64,000 nt of DNA from Paenirhizobium naphthalenivorans. Lineage in GTDB: Bacteria > Pseudomonadota > Alphaproteobacteria > Rhizobiales > Rhizobiaceae. The DNA is taken from positions 211,339-275,338 of the forward strand of contig NZ_BJZP01000005.1 of NCBI RefSeq assembly GCF_007992095.1. The letters run 5' to 3'. The position numbers and the translations under genes were made by a program. Below are positions 36,752-45,024 of the stretch, piece by piece (the stretch's first letter is position 1; each line of letters starts with the position of its first letter). Under the pieces are notes generated by a model. It was not told the DNA's origin and ran no database searches. It saw only the letters and a program-made list of their open reading frames with translations.

Positions 36752-37798
36752 GTGATCAGAATTTCTCTTGACGTCATGGGGGGCGACTTCGGCCCTGAAG
36801 TCGTCATCCCCGGTGCTGCCAAAGCGCTGGAGCGGCATCCAGACATCCAGTTCGTGCTGTTCGGTCAGCAGGAGCGGTGCCTTCCGCTTATCGCCCAATA
36901 TCCGAAGCTGAAGGAAAAATCGGTCTTCCATCACTGCGACATAGCCGTCGGCATGGACGAGAAGCCAAGTCAGGCGCTGCGTCGCGGTCGGTATGTCTCC
37001 AGCATGTGGCGCTCGATCGAGGCGGTGAAGACAGGGCAGGCCGATGTTGTGGTGTCTGCCGGCAATACCGGCGCGCTGATGGCCATGTCCAAATTCTGTT
37101 TGCGCACGATGGCGACCATCGAGCGCCCGGCGATCGCCGCCATCTGGCCGACGCTCTCGGGTGAGAGCATCGTTCTCGACGTGGGCGCGACGATCGGCGC
37201 CGATGCCCAGCAGCTTCTTGACTTCGCCTTGATGGGCGGCGCCATGGCGCGTGCCCTGTTCGAGGTGGAAAAGCCACTCGTCGGTCTGCTCAACGTTGGT
37301 GTGGAAGAGATCAAGGGGCAGGAAGAGGTCAAGGAGGCCGGGCGGATGCTCCGCGAGGCTGGCCTCGACACGATCGACTATTACGGTTTTGTCGAAGGCG
37401 ATGACCTCGGCAAAGGTACGGTGGATGTAGTCGTGACCGAGGGCTTCACGGGCAATATCGCGCTGAAGACGGCAGAAGGCACGGCTCGGCAGCTTGCCGA
37501 ATATCTGCGGGCGGCCATGTCGCGCACACTGCTGGCCAAGATCGGCTATCTGTTGGCCAAGGGCGCATTCGACCAACTGCGCGAGAAGATGGATCCGCGC
37601 AAAGTCAACGGTGGTGTCTTCCTTGGCCTGAACGGTATCGTGATCAAGAGCCACGGCGGGACCGATGCCGAGGGCTTCGCCGCAGCCATCGATGTCGGTT
37701 ACGACATGGTGCGCAACGGCCTGACGCAAAAAATCGAAAATGATCTGAAGAAATATCATGCCCGGCATCCGTCCTCGGCGGGACCGGAAGCTGCATGA
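36752..37798 (+). CDS. plsX: Phosphate acyltransferase PlsX
   Basis: This is a 348-residue peripheral membrane enzyme that makes acyl-phosphate from acyl-ACP, the first step towards phosphatidic acid. The start is GTG at 36752 ([20 protein letters not shown]), with AAGGATCAGG upstream. Other marks are [16 protein letters not shown] and [12 protein letters not shown]. Its stop overlaps an ATG that begins an extended fabH reading, so the two genes are coupled. Confidence 0.94.
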   Translation: MIRISLDVMGGDFGPEVVIPGAAKALERHPDIQFVLFGQQERCLPLIAQYPKLKEKSVFHHCDIAVGMDEKPSQALRRGRYVSSMWRSIEAVKTGQADVVVSAGNTGALMAMSKFCLRTMATIERPAIAAIWPTLSGESIVLDVGATIGADAQQLLDFALMGGAMARALFEVEKPLVGLLNVGVEEIKGQEEVKEAGRMLREAGLDTIDYYGFVEGDDLGKGTVDVVVTEGFTGNIALKTAEGTARQLAEYLRAAMSRTLLAKIGYLLAKGAFDQLREKMDPRKVNGGVFLGLNGIVIKSHGGTDAEGFAAAIDVGYDMVRNGLTQKIENDLKKYHARHPSSAGPEAA

Positions 37799-37818
37799 TC
37801 GACGAGGCAAGGAAGACA

Positions 37819-38790
37819 ATGATCCGTTCTGTAGTTCGCGGTTTCGGGGCAGCGCTCCCGAAGCGGGTGGTGACCAATCGCGAATTGGAGGAAACGGTTG
37901 ATACCTCCGATGAGTGGATTGTCCAGCGCACCGGCATTCGCCAGCGTTATGTCGCAGGCGAGGGGGAGACTACGGCGTCGCTCGGTGCTGAAGCCGCCCA
38001 GAACGCGCTCGACAATGCCGGGCTGACAGTTGCCGACATCGACTTGATCATCTGCGCGACTTCCACGCCTGACAACACATTTCCGGCGACCGCCGTCAAT
38101 ATTCAAAACCGCCTCGGCATGCACCACGGCTTCGCCTTCGATCTGCAGGCGGTCTGTTCGGGCTTCGTTTTCGCGATGTCGACCGCCGACCTGCACATCC
38201 GCTGCGGCATGGCCAAGCGGGTTCTGGTAATCGGCGCCGAAACCTTCTCGCGCATCCTTGACTGGACGGACCGCACCACATGCGTTCTGTTCGGCGATGG
38301 CGCTGGTGCGCTGGTGCTGGAGGCAATGGAGTGTGAGGGTAGCGATACCGATCGCGGTGTGCTGACGTCGCAACTGCGCTCGGACGGTGCGCACAAGGAC
38401 AAGCTCTTTGTTGACGGCGGTCCCTCGACCACCGGGACGGTCGGTCACTTGCGCATGGAAGGTCGTGAAGTCTTCAAGCATGCGGTCGGGATGATCACCG
38501 ATGTAATCGAGGCGGCCTTTACCGCGACCGGCACCACCGCAGCCGATATCGACTGGCTGGTGCCGCATCAGGCCAACCGTCGCATCATTGACGCGTCGGC
38601 CAAGAAACTCGGCATTCCGCTGGAAAAGGTCGTGGTCACGGTTGACCTTCACGGCAATACCTCGGCGGCCTCGATTCCTCTCGCCCTTTCGGTCGCGGCT
38701 GCCGACGGGCGCATCAAGCAGGGCGACCTCGTCATGCTCGAGGCCATGGGCGGCGGTTTCACCTGGGGCGCGGTGCTGCTGCGCTGGTAG
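37819..38790 (+). CDS. fabH: Beta-ketoacyl-ACP synthase III
   Basis: This is a 323-residue enzyme that starts fatty acid synthesis by condensing acetyl-CoA with malonyl-ACP. The catalytic triad is intact: C113 (AVCSGF), H250 ([10 protein letters not shown]) and N280 (HGNTSAAS). I start at 37819 ([14 protein letters not shown]) because AAGGAAG is 6 bases before it and this matches homologues; an ATG at 37795 that overlaps the plsX stop is in frame. Confidence 0.95.
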   Translation: MIRSVVRGFGAALPKRVVTNRELEETVDTSDEWIVQRTGIRQRYVAGEGETTASLGAEAAQNALDNAGLTVADIDLIICATSTPDNTFPATAVNIQNRLGMHHGFAFDLQAVCSGFVFAMSTADLHIRCGMAKRVLVIGAETFSRILDWTDRTTCVLFGDGAGALVLEAMECEGSDTDRGVLTSQLRSDGAHKDKLFVDGGPSTTGTVGHLRMEGREVFKHAVGMITDVIEAAFTATGTTAADIDWLVPHQANRRIIDASAKKLGIPLEKVVVTVDLHGNTSAASIPLALSVAAADGRIKQGDLVMLEAMGGGFTWGAVLLRW

Positions 38791-38824
38791 TTGCGGGATG
38801 CGAAATAAAGGATTTTTAACAAGC

Positions 38825-38855
38825 GCTTGACCGTCAAGCCCAAGGGCAATACTCT
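38825..38855 (+). promoter_or_regulatory. Probable ihfA promoter with overlapping dyad
   Basis: TTGACC (38827-38832) and TACTCT (38850-38855) are 17 bases apart, a fair housekeeping promoter. The -35 box is inside a perfect inverted repeat GCTTGAC-C-GTCAAGC (38825-38839). Binding there would block polymerase. Start of transcription would be about 38862, 37 bases before the ihfA ATG. Confidence 0.4.
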
Positions 38856-38898
38856 CTGGCCAATTCAACAAGATCATTGATTTAGGCGGACGGAAACC

Positions 38899-39237
38899 AT
38901 GGCCGGTAAGACAGTGACGCGAGCGGATTTGGCGGAATCGGTCTTTCGCAAGGTGGGGCTCTCCCGCACCGAGTCGGCGGAACTGGTCGAAACGGTGATC
39001 GATGAGATCTGCAATGCCATCGTGCGCGGCGAAATTGTCAAGCTTTCGTCGTTCGCCACCTTCCAGGTCCGTAGCAAGAACGAACGAATTGGGCGCAATC
39101 CCAAGACCGGCGAAGAAGTGCCGATCTCGCCGCGTCGGGTCATGACGTTCAAGGCGTCCAATGTGCTCAAACAGCGGATTTTGCGCTCACATTTGCAGCG
39201 CAAGGCGAAACAGAAGCCACAGAACCCAGCCGCCTGA
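38899..39237 (+). CDS. ihfA: Integration host factor subunit alpha
   Basis: This is a 112-residue nucleoid protein that bends DNA as a heterodimer with IhfB. The body [20 protein letters not shown] and the DNA-clasping arm [12 protein letters not shown] are typical. The C-terminal tail ([17 protein letters not shown]) is a little longer than in enterobacteria, as in other rhizobia. It has its own probable promoter and lies between fabH and the MerR gene. Confidence 0.94.
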   Translation: MAGKTVTRADLAESVFRKVGLSRTESAELVETVIDEICNAIVRGEIVKLSSFATFQVRSKNERIGRNPKTGEEVPISPRRVMTFKASNVLKQRILRSHLQRKAKQKPQNPAA

Positions 39238-39360
39238 GCCGCGAAAGCCGTGGACCGTTTGGCGCGCCCTGCCGTTGCACTTGAATTCCTGACTGTAAAT
39301 CGTTGAAATAACCGGCGAGTCGCGGCACATGCCGCACGATGCCCGTGCAGGAGCGGCAAG

Positions 39361-39903
39361 ATGCAGTTGGACAAAAGCCCGGATGCCTTTCGCACGATCA
39401 GCGAGGTCGCGGATGACCTTGATCTGCCACAGCACGTCTTGCGCTTCTGGGAAACGCGCTTTCCGCAGATAAAGCCGATGAAACGCGGCGGCGGTCGCCG
39501 CTATTATCGCCCCGATGATGTGGAGTTGCTCAAAGGGATCCGGCACCTGCTTTATGATCAGGGCTATACGATCAAGGGCGTGCAGAAGCTTCTCAAGACG
39601 AATGGCAACAAGTTCGTCATGGCGGTTGCCAGCGGCGATGTGGCGACCATGGAAGCGCTGGTTGCTGCTGGGGCTGCCAAGACGGATGAGCCGACGCTGG
39701 GGCCGCCGGAAGACGACCAGATTGTCGGGCGTGCCAAGGCAAAGACGAGCGGTCGCTTCTTCGGCTTCGGCGGTGGCGACGACGACATGCCGGAGATCTC
39801 GGTCGGTAAGGGAAGTTCGGTGGGCAAAGAAGATCGTGCCCTGTTACAGGAAGCCCTCTTTGATCTCCTGGAGTGCAAGCGCCTGCTCGACCAGGTACGC
39901 TGA
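39361..39903 (+). CDS. MerR-family transcriptional regulator
   Basis: This is a 180-residue MerR-type regulator. The winged helix lies at residues 10-80 ([43 protein letters not shown]). The C-terminal part lacks the cysteines of metal-sensing members. The gene is always found after ihfA in rhizobia; its targets are unknown. The start at 39361 follows GGAGCGGCAAG. Confidence 0.88.
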   Translation: MQLDKSPDAFRTISEVADDLDLPQHVLRFWETRFPQIKPMKRGGGRRYYRPDDVELLKGIRHLLYDQGYTIKGVQKLLKTNGNKFVMAVASGDVATMEALVAAGAAKTDEPTLGPPEDDQIVGRAKAKTSGRFFGFGGGDDDMPEISVGKGSSVGKEDRALLQEALFDLLECKRLLDQVR

Positions 39904-39956
39904 TCGTTATCTTAGGCCTTCGGGAGGAGAGCTACAGCCTGGCTCACTCAAATGAA

Positions 39957-39981
39957 GCGGACGGCCCTTGGGGCCGCCCGC
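39957..39981. terminator. GC-rich hairpin between the MerR gene and the Ser-rich ORF
   Basis: GCGGACGGCC and GGCCGCCCGC (39957-39981) pair with one non-Watson-Crick position. It lies between convergent genes, 54 bases after the MerR stop. T-runs are poor on both strands, so it is a weak terminator candidate. Confidence 0.4.
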
Positions 39982-39995
39982 CTTGACGTGTCTCG

Positions 39996-40322
39996 TCAGG
40001 CCGCTACGCTCAAGCTGTAGGTCCCGGCATCACTGAAGGACAACGACGGGGTGTTCGCCGTGGCGTCATCGGCATCGCCATCGTTTACTTCGCTGCCGCT
40101 CGGGCTTTCGTCTCCATCCGGAGTTGCTGCCATGTCCGATCCCTTGGAGGCGGAGGAAAGGATCAGGTCGCCGTAGCCGGAAAACGACTGGCTCGCGCTT
40201 GAGACGGAGACGCTTGGGGATGAGATCTCGCTGGATGCACCGGCCTTTGTCGGTGCTTGTGGCTGGGCTGGTCTGGTCGCCGCATAGGCCGCGACAGAGC
40301 CGGCAGTTTCAATTGCATTCAT
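39996..40322 (-). CDS. Serine/alanine-rich hypothetical protein
   Basis: This is a 108-residue low-complexity protein (repeated SSA, SVSVSSASQSFSGYGD, and an acidic DGDADDATANTP stretch). There is no signal peptide or membrane segment. A GGGAGAGG lies about 12 bases before the ATG, which supports translation. I do not recognise it. The disordered, acidic character and a hydrophobic tail (YSLSVAA) are loosely like some proteins exported by type I systems, but nothing else supports that. Confidence 0.5.
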   Translation of the reverse strand: MNAIETAGSVAAYAATRPAQPQAPTKAGASSEISSPSVSVSSASQSFSGYGDLILSSASKGSDMAATPDGDESPSGSEVNDGDADDATANTPSLSFSDAGTYSLSVAA

Positions 40323-40640
40323 TGTCAGTCTACCTCTCCCGGCCTCAGCCTCATGCGATCGGACGGGACGTTTGACGCGACGGCCTCATCCCGACGCAAG
40401 CCTTGTCGCAGCAAGCGCCGAGGGCGAGGCTGCCACGGCGCCGTCCGCCGGGCCCTCAAGCACTGGGAGCCACCATGATCCGTCGATCATAATTGCTCGT
40501 AGCTGACGAATGGCTGACGGTGCGGGAGTTTCGTCGCTCACTGCAAAATTTCTCAATGCGCGCGTTTTTTTCTGCCTTCGTTTTTTACCACTTGCGCACT
40601 GCGATCGGAGCGACTATTGGGAACAGGCTTTCGAGCAGGT
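40323..40640. other. Intergenic region before tRNA-Pro, no gene seen
   Basis: These 318 bases hold the upstream region of the Ser-rich ORF and the promoter of the tRNA. T-rich runs (GTTTTTTTC near 40565 and CGTTTTTTACC near 40579) are the only notable features. No credible ORF or repeat was found. Confidence 0.5.
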
Positions 40641-40717
<77 letters not shown>

Positions 40718-40912
40718 TTAAAATCTTGATATCCCAGCAAAATAGTCAATTCACCGGAATAAGAGGAACATCGCCCGCCGGGCGCTTCGTTCAGTCTTGG
40801 CGCTTTCTGCCCTATAATTGCTGCGTCGCAGCACTATATACGCAAGATGTCCGTCGGTTGGGAGCCGGAGCGAACGACGGATCTCCAAGGGGAGTGACAC
40901 TTCGAGTTATCG

Positions 40913-40928
40913 AAAAGGAATTCCTTTT
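40913..40928 (+). promoter_or_regulatory. Palindrome covering the ribosome-binding site of the PHB-depolymerase-like gene
   Basis: AAAAGGAATTCCTTTT is a perfect 16-bp palindrome that ends 2 bases before the ATG at 40931. It contains the only Shine-Dalgarno-like bases (AAGGA), so the mRNA could fold and hide the ribosome site. It could also be a DNA operator. Confidence 0.4.
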
Positions 40929-40930
40929 TC

Positions 40931-41947
40931 ATGCGCCTCAAGATCCCCATGCCTTGGTCCTTCGTCCTTGGCCAGCAGAAAAAGCTACAGAAGAAGCTCT
41001 TGAAGACCGTGCCGTCCCTTCCGCTTGTTGAGCCGGCGAAGCCGAGGAATGTGCGTGTCTTGCGCCCACGCTTACGGGAAGTGGAGGGCTTTGGGACCAA
41101 TCCAGGTCATCTGCGCATGCTGGAATATGTGCCACCGAAGGCGCGGGTGGGAGCGCCCTTGGTCGTCGTCCTGCACGGCTGTCTGCAGACGGCGGGGGAT
41201 TTCGACAAGGGAAGCGGTTGGAGCACGCTGGCGCGCGAGCACGGGTTCGTGCTGCTCTATCCCGAGCAGCGCAAGTCGAACAATCCCAATCTTTGTTTCA
41301 ACTGGTTCCGGCCGAGCGCCGTGGCGCGTGATCGCGGCGAACTGATGTCTGTGCGCCAGATGATCGAAAACGCCTGTGTTCGGCATCGTGTCGATCGCAA
41401 GCGGATCTATGTCCAGGGCCTGTCGGCAGGCGGGGGCATGGCGTCGGCGCTGTTGGCAACCTATCCGGAACTGTTCGCCGCCGGCCAGATCGTCGCCGGC
41501 GTTCCTTTCGGCGCCGCGCGCGATGCCATGTCGGCCTTGTCGGTGATGAAGTCAGGGGTCAATCGCACGCCCCGCGAATGGGGGGACCTCGTGCGTGCCG
41601 TTACGCCCGAAATCAAGAAGCGGCCTCTGGTGTCGATCTGGCATGGTACGGCCGATCAGGTCGTATCAGTCGTCAATGCGCGAGCGACGCTGTTGCAATG
41701 GCTGGACCTCTATGGCCTCGACGAAGCGGCCGGAACGTCGAAGACGATCAAAGGTCACACCGTAATGACCTGGTATGACGCAAAGGGCAGGGCGTTGGTT
41801 GAGTTCTGCCTGATCGATGGCCTCGCCCATGGTCTGCCGATCGCGGCACGGCGCACAGCGGCGATGACCAGCAGCATGCCCTTCATGTTGGAGGGCGGTC
41901 TCAGCGCGCCGGCCCATATGGTGCGGACTTTCATGGCCCTGCGCTGA
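40931..41947 (+). CDS. PHB-depolymerase-family alpha/beta hydrolase
   Basis: This is a 338-residue esterase of the LpqC/short-chain PHB depolymerase type. The oxyanion region is VVVLHGCLQTAGDFD, the nucleophile serine is in VQGLSAGGGMAS, and the acid and base are likely in WHGTADQVV and DGLAHGLP. There is no clear signal peptide; the first 30 residues are basic and amphipathic (FVLGQQKKLQKKLLKT), so it may be cytoplasmic or membrane-attached. Feruloyl and other esterases share this fold, so the substrate is open. Confidence 0.85.
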   Translation: MRLKIPMPWSFVLGQQKKLQKKLLKTVPSLPLVEPAKPRNVRVLRPRLREVEGFGTNPGHLRMLEYVPPKARVGAPLVVVLHGCLQTAGDFDKGSGWSTLAREHGFVLLYPEQRKSNNPNLCFNWFRPSAVARDRGELMSVRQMIENACVRHRVDRKRIYVQGLSAGGGMASALLATYPELFAAGQIVAGVPFGAARDAMSALSVMKSGVNRTPREWGDLVRAVTPEIKKRPLVSIWHGTADQVVSVVNARATLLQWLDLYGLDEAAGTSKTIKGHTVMTWYDAKGRALVEFCLIDGLAHGLPIAARRTAAMTSSMPFMLEGGLSAPAHMVRTFMALR

Positions 41948-41974
41948 TCGAGGCGCTGTTTTCTCGCCACGACA

Positions 41975-42007
41975 AAAGAAAGCCCGGGATGACCCCAGGC
42001 TTTCTTT
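41975..42007. terminator. Rho-independent terminator
   Basis: AAAGAAAGCC (41975-41984) pairs with GGCTTTCTTT (41998-42007), with a further GGG/CCC inside. It follows the hydrolase stop by 27 bases, and A/T tails on both sides allow it to serve the convergent small gene too. Confidence 0.82.
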
Positions 42008-42061
42008 AAAAGTTGCATTCCGCTTAAGCTGGCTAAGTTACCTTGCCGCCGAATCGTGAAC

Positions 42062-42211
42062 TTATTTCTGCTCTATGGAAACGCCATCACGACCGATGCT
42101 GAGTTCCACGCCCTGCGGTTTCGTCTCCTCGCGGTAGACGTATATCCCCAGCCCGATGACCACGACGGTAAGTGCACCGATGACGAGGTAGAGGCCGTTG
42201 TTCCGATTCAT
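42062..42211 (-). CDS. 49-residue single-span membrane protein
   Basis: This short ORF reads MNRNNGLYLVIGALTVVVIG, then LGIYVYREETKPQGVELSIG and RDGVSIEQK. It has one membrane segment (residues 7-26) and a short charged tail outside it. AGGAG lies 8 bases before the ATG, a strong ribosome site. I have a memory of similar small proteins in other Rhizobiales but no name or function. It is below the usual size cut-off and would be missed by many gene finders. Confidence 0.8.
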   Translation of the reverse strand: MNRNNGLYLVIGALTVVVIGLGIYVYREETKPQGVELSIGRDGVSIEQK

Positions 42212-42282
42212 GCGTTGCTCCTGTCGGTATTTCACAGGCGCATAACGCGGCAGAACTTTCTTTGTTCCCTTGCCGCAGACAA

Positions 42283-42579
42283 TCAGCCGTCGTTGGTGGC
42301 GTTGAGATTTTCCGGCCGCAAACCGTCGTCAGTGTCATGGCGCGCGGCAAGCCTCACACCCATGCCGCCGGGCGGGCAGTCGCCATCGCCAACAAAGCTG
42401 ATCCCTGCTTTCTCCAGTCCGGCACGCAGGGCAAGAATGACTGCCGGTTCGATCGTGGCAGATGTCTCACCCTCTACCTGCAAGATCATAAAGGCGGACA
42501 CGCCGCTTTGCGCCGAGACCTGGTCGACGGTTAGACCGAGAAGCGCGCGGGCGGCGCGAACTTGTGCTGCTGTGATCAT
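42283..42579 (-). CDS. XRE-like helix-turn-helix protein
   Basis: This is a 98-residue protein with an N-terminal helix-turn-helix (TAAQVRAARALLGLTVDQVS, then AQSGVSAFMILQVEGETSAT). The rest is short (PAVILALRAGLEKAGISFVG) as in the small Cro/CI-like regulators common in rhizobia. It stands alone between the 49-residue membrane protein and the polysaccharide locus. Targets are unknown. Confidence 0.8.
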   Translation of the reverse strand: MITAAQVRAARALLGLTVDQVSAQSGVSAFMILQVEGETSATIEPAVILALRAGLEKAGISFVGDGDCPPGGMGVRLAARHDTDDGLRPENLNATNDG

Positions 42580-42622
42580 GAAAAGGAATATGGCGAATAT
42601 GCACGAAAAATCAATCGCTCGT

Positions 42623-43768
42623 TCAGCCGACTATTGACCGTCGGTAGATGTCGAGGGTCTGCTCGACCATGGTATCCACGCTGTAGCGGCCACTGCGTTG
42701 CCTGGCCGCATCCGCGAAGCGCGCTCGTGTGGGACCGTCTCCGAGCCTCCGCATAGCCGCCGCGAGGGGCGCTGTATCATCCGCATTCGGCACGACAATC
42801 CCGTTGACCTCGTGATCCAGCACGTTGGACGTGCCGCCAACATCGGTAAGGATGAGCGGCAGTCCGGCCGTAGCAGCCTCCAGCATGACGTAGGACATGG
42901 CCTCGTAGCGGCTGGTCATGACCAGCGCGTCAAAGGCTTGTAGCGCTTCCGCTCCCGGTAGATCAGCGTCGATGACGACACGGTCCGCGATGCCGGCCGC
43001 ACCGATCTGCTGTCGCACGTCGGTCTCAAGCTCGCCGCTTCCGATGATCAGCAGGTGGGCTTGCGGCATCTCGCGGGCGATGGTGGCGAAGGCGGAGATC
43101 AGCCGTTCCGGAGCCTTCTGGGCGGAGAGCCGGCCGATGAAGCCGAAGACCAGTGCGTCTTGCGGCAAGCCGAAGCGGTCACGTATCGCCGAGCGCTGTC
43201 CTGTCGGCATAGCCGGAACCCCGTTGACGACAACCTCGAGTTTGCGGGCCGGAATGCCGAGGCTGAGTGCGTGGTCATACTCATTCTGCGAAACGCAGAT
43301 CAGCCGGTCGGTCAGGAAGCGGCCGAGAAAGCCTTCGATGGCGCCGAAGAGGATGCGTCCCTTCGATGAGAGGTTGGGGTCCATCGTGCGGAAGGCGTGC
43401 GGTGTGTAGATGCGCGGGACATGCGGGCCGGGCAACCGGAGACGGGTGAGCGCTCCGGCCTTGGAACTGTGGCCATGGATGATATCGAACGGGCCTTGGT
43501 CGTGGATCACCCGGCTGAGGGTGATCCACGCGCCAAGGTCCTTCGGCCCCACCGCCCGCAGCATCGGCAGGGCGATGACATTGCCGAGGTTTAGTGCGGC
43601 AAGCTCGCGCACGAAGCGCTCCTCGGCCCGCACCGGCGAATAGACTGCCACCACGCTATGGCCGCGGGCCTTGAGGCCCTGGCATAGGTCGATGAAATGA
43701 CGGCCTGAGCCGCCGCCGCTTGGTTCGAGCACTTCGAGAATGCGCAATTGTGACTCGTTTGCTTGCAT
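42623..43768 (-). CDS. Glycosyltransferase family 4 protein
   Basis: This is a 381-residue GT-B fold glycosyltransferase. The acceptor half begins LRILEVLEPSGGGSGRHFIDL, and the nucleotide-sugar half has VFGFIGRLSAQKAPERLISA and the ExxxxxxxE-type motif SRYEAMSYVMLEAATAGLPL. It acts at the cytoplasmic face of the inner membrane. It is last in a three-gene operon with the Wzy-like and PGT genes (5 bases after the Wzy-like stop). The ATG at 43768 was chosen because a longer reading overlaps that gene. The sugar is unknown. Confidence 0.88.
   Translation of the reverse strand: MQANESQLRILEVLEPSGGGSGRHFIDLCQGLKARGHSVVAVYSPVRAEERFVRELAALNLGNVIALPMLRAVGPKDLGAWITLSRVIHDQGPFDIIHGHSSKAGALTRLRLPGPHVPRIYTPHAFRTMDPNLSSKGRILFGAIEGFLGRFLTDRLICVSQNEYDHALSLGIPARKLEVVVNGVPAMPTGQRSAIRDRFGLPQDALVFGFIGRLSAQKAPERLISAFATIAREMPQAHLLIIGSGELETDVRQQIGAAGIADRVVIDADLPGAEALQAFDALVMTSRYEAMSYVMLEAATAGLPLILTDVGGTSNVLDHEVNGIVVPNADDTAPLAAAMRRLGDGPTRARFADAARQRSGRYSVDTMVEQTLDIYRRSIVG
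43494..43538. other. Strong inverted repeat inside the glycosyltransferase gene
   Basis: CGTGGATCACCC (43501-43512) and GGGTGATCCACG (43519-43530) are perfectly complementary around a 6-base loop, and CCTTGG/CCAAGG extends the stem by 6 more pairs. The stem is 18 bp in all. It lies over codons for LGAWITLSRVIHDQG, so it must be compatible with the protein. Confidence 0.6.
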
Positions 43769-43773
43769 GGGGG

Positions 43774-45024
43774 TCAGCCCGGCCTGCCGGCGCGACGAAG
43801 CGCCCGCTGGTGGCGCCATTCGAGAGCGCCGCAGCCCCAGATGATGCCGAGCAGCATATAGAAGTGGCGCCAGTGATCAGTGTCGATGACATTGCCGATG
43901 ATCATGTGGCCGATGATGACGATCCAGGCGATCATCAGATAGGGTTGCCATGGACGGTTTCGCAGCAGGTATCGGAAGCCGATCGAAAGTGTCCAGGCCA
44001 TCATTGTTATGTAGCAGACGAAGCCGAGCCAGCCGTAGGTGGTCAGCGATTTAAGCCAGATATTGTGTTCGTCCTCGGGAAAGAGCCTTTTGCTGAAGAC
44101 CATTGGCCCGATACCAAGCGGGCGCTCCATCATCATCAAAAAGCCGAGGCGGTGGCGGGCGAACCGGCCGAGATGGCCACTGTCATAGTCCTTGGCCAGG
44201 GTCGTGCGATCGAGAAACAGACTGCGGACCTGTTCGAATTGCAGAGCGATTACGACAACCACGACGAGGACCACGATGGCGGTCAGCGAAAGGAGCAGAA
44301 TTTTCAGTCGAAAAGCGCCGGTACGCTCCTTCAGGAGCATTATGAATACGAGGGCTACGGAAGAAAACAAAAACAAGGCCCAGGCTGCGCGGGAAAAGGA
44401 AAGGAAGACGCCGAGCGCGATGACGAGGAGGCCTGCCACCCTGAACGGCGCTACGAACAGCTTTCCGGTCAAAAGGCCATGCATCAGATAGAGGGCGGGG
44501 GAGATCAGGAACGGACCGAAGACGTTCGGGTCCTGGAATGCACCCTTGGCGCGATCATAAAGGGTGAAAGCCTCCGCGCCGGGGAAGGCGTGGAAATAGC
44601 CGAGGATGCCGAGAAGGGCGGTGATGATCGCGGCGGCTACCCATGCCTGGAATATCAGCCGTAACCGCTCATGGCGATCCTCGATGATTGCGGCGTAGAA
44701 TACCGCGGTGAGCGCGAGAAAGAGCGATACCGCCAGATACATCGGCCCGGTGTCGAGATCCTGCATCATCGTGAGGGATAAGATGCCGCCGACGTTGAAC
44801 GTGAGCAGGAGAGCGAGAAGTGGCGCGACTGCGCGAGAGATCTTCAGCCCGAGCAGAAACCAAACCGCGACCTGAACGACCATAAGCAGTTCATAGGGGG
44901 CGGGTTCTGAGATGACGAAGCCGGAGAGGAAGACGCCGCAGGCGACCAAGGCCGAGCCGAGCAGCGTCAGAACCGCGAGTTGCGGCTTGAATGGCACTGT
45001 CGAGTGGGCGCCGATCGTGCTCAA
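43774..45024 (-). CDS. O-antigen ligase/Wzy polymerase-like membrane protein
   Basis: This is a 416-residue inner-membrane protein with about 10-11 hydrophobic segments and one large periplasmic loop (residues about 255-330), the O-antigen ligase/Wzy layout. In a Wzy-type pathway it would join repeat units. Its start overlaps the PGT stop by 4 bases. It fits polymerisation of the polysaccharide made by this locus, but ligase and polymerase cannot be told apart from sequence. Confidence 0.82.
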   Translation of the reverse strand: MSTIGAHSTVPFKPQLAVLTLLGSALVACGVFLSGFVISEPAPYELLMVVQVAVWFLLGLKISRAVAPLLALLLTFNVGGILSLTMMQDLDTGPMYLAVSLFLALTAVFYAAIIEDRHERLRLIFQAWVAAAIITALLGILGYFHAFPGAEAFTLYDRAKGAFQDPNVFGPFLISPALYLMHGLLTGKLFVAPFRVAGLLVIALGVFLSFSRAAWALFLFSSVALVFIMLLKERTGAFRLKILLLSLTAIVVLVVVVVIALQFEQVRSLFLDRTTLAKDYDSGHLGRFARHRLGFLMMMERPLGIGPMVFSKRLFPEDEHNIWLKSLTTYGWLGFVCYITMMAWTLSIGFRYLLRNRPWQPYLMIAWIVIIGHMIIGNVIDTDHWRHFYMLLGIIWGCGALEWRHQRALRRAGRPG

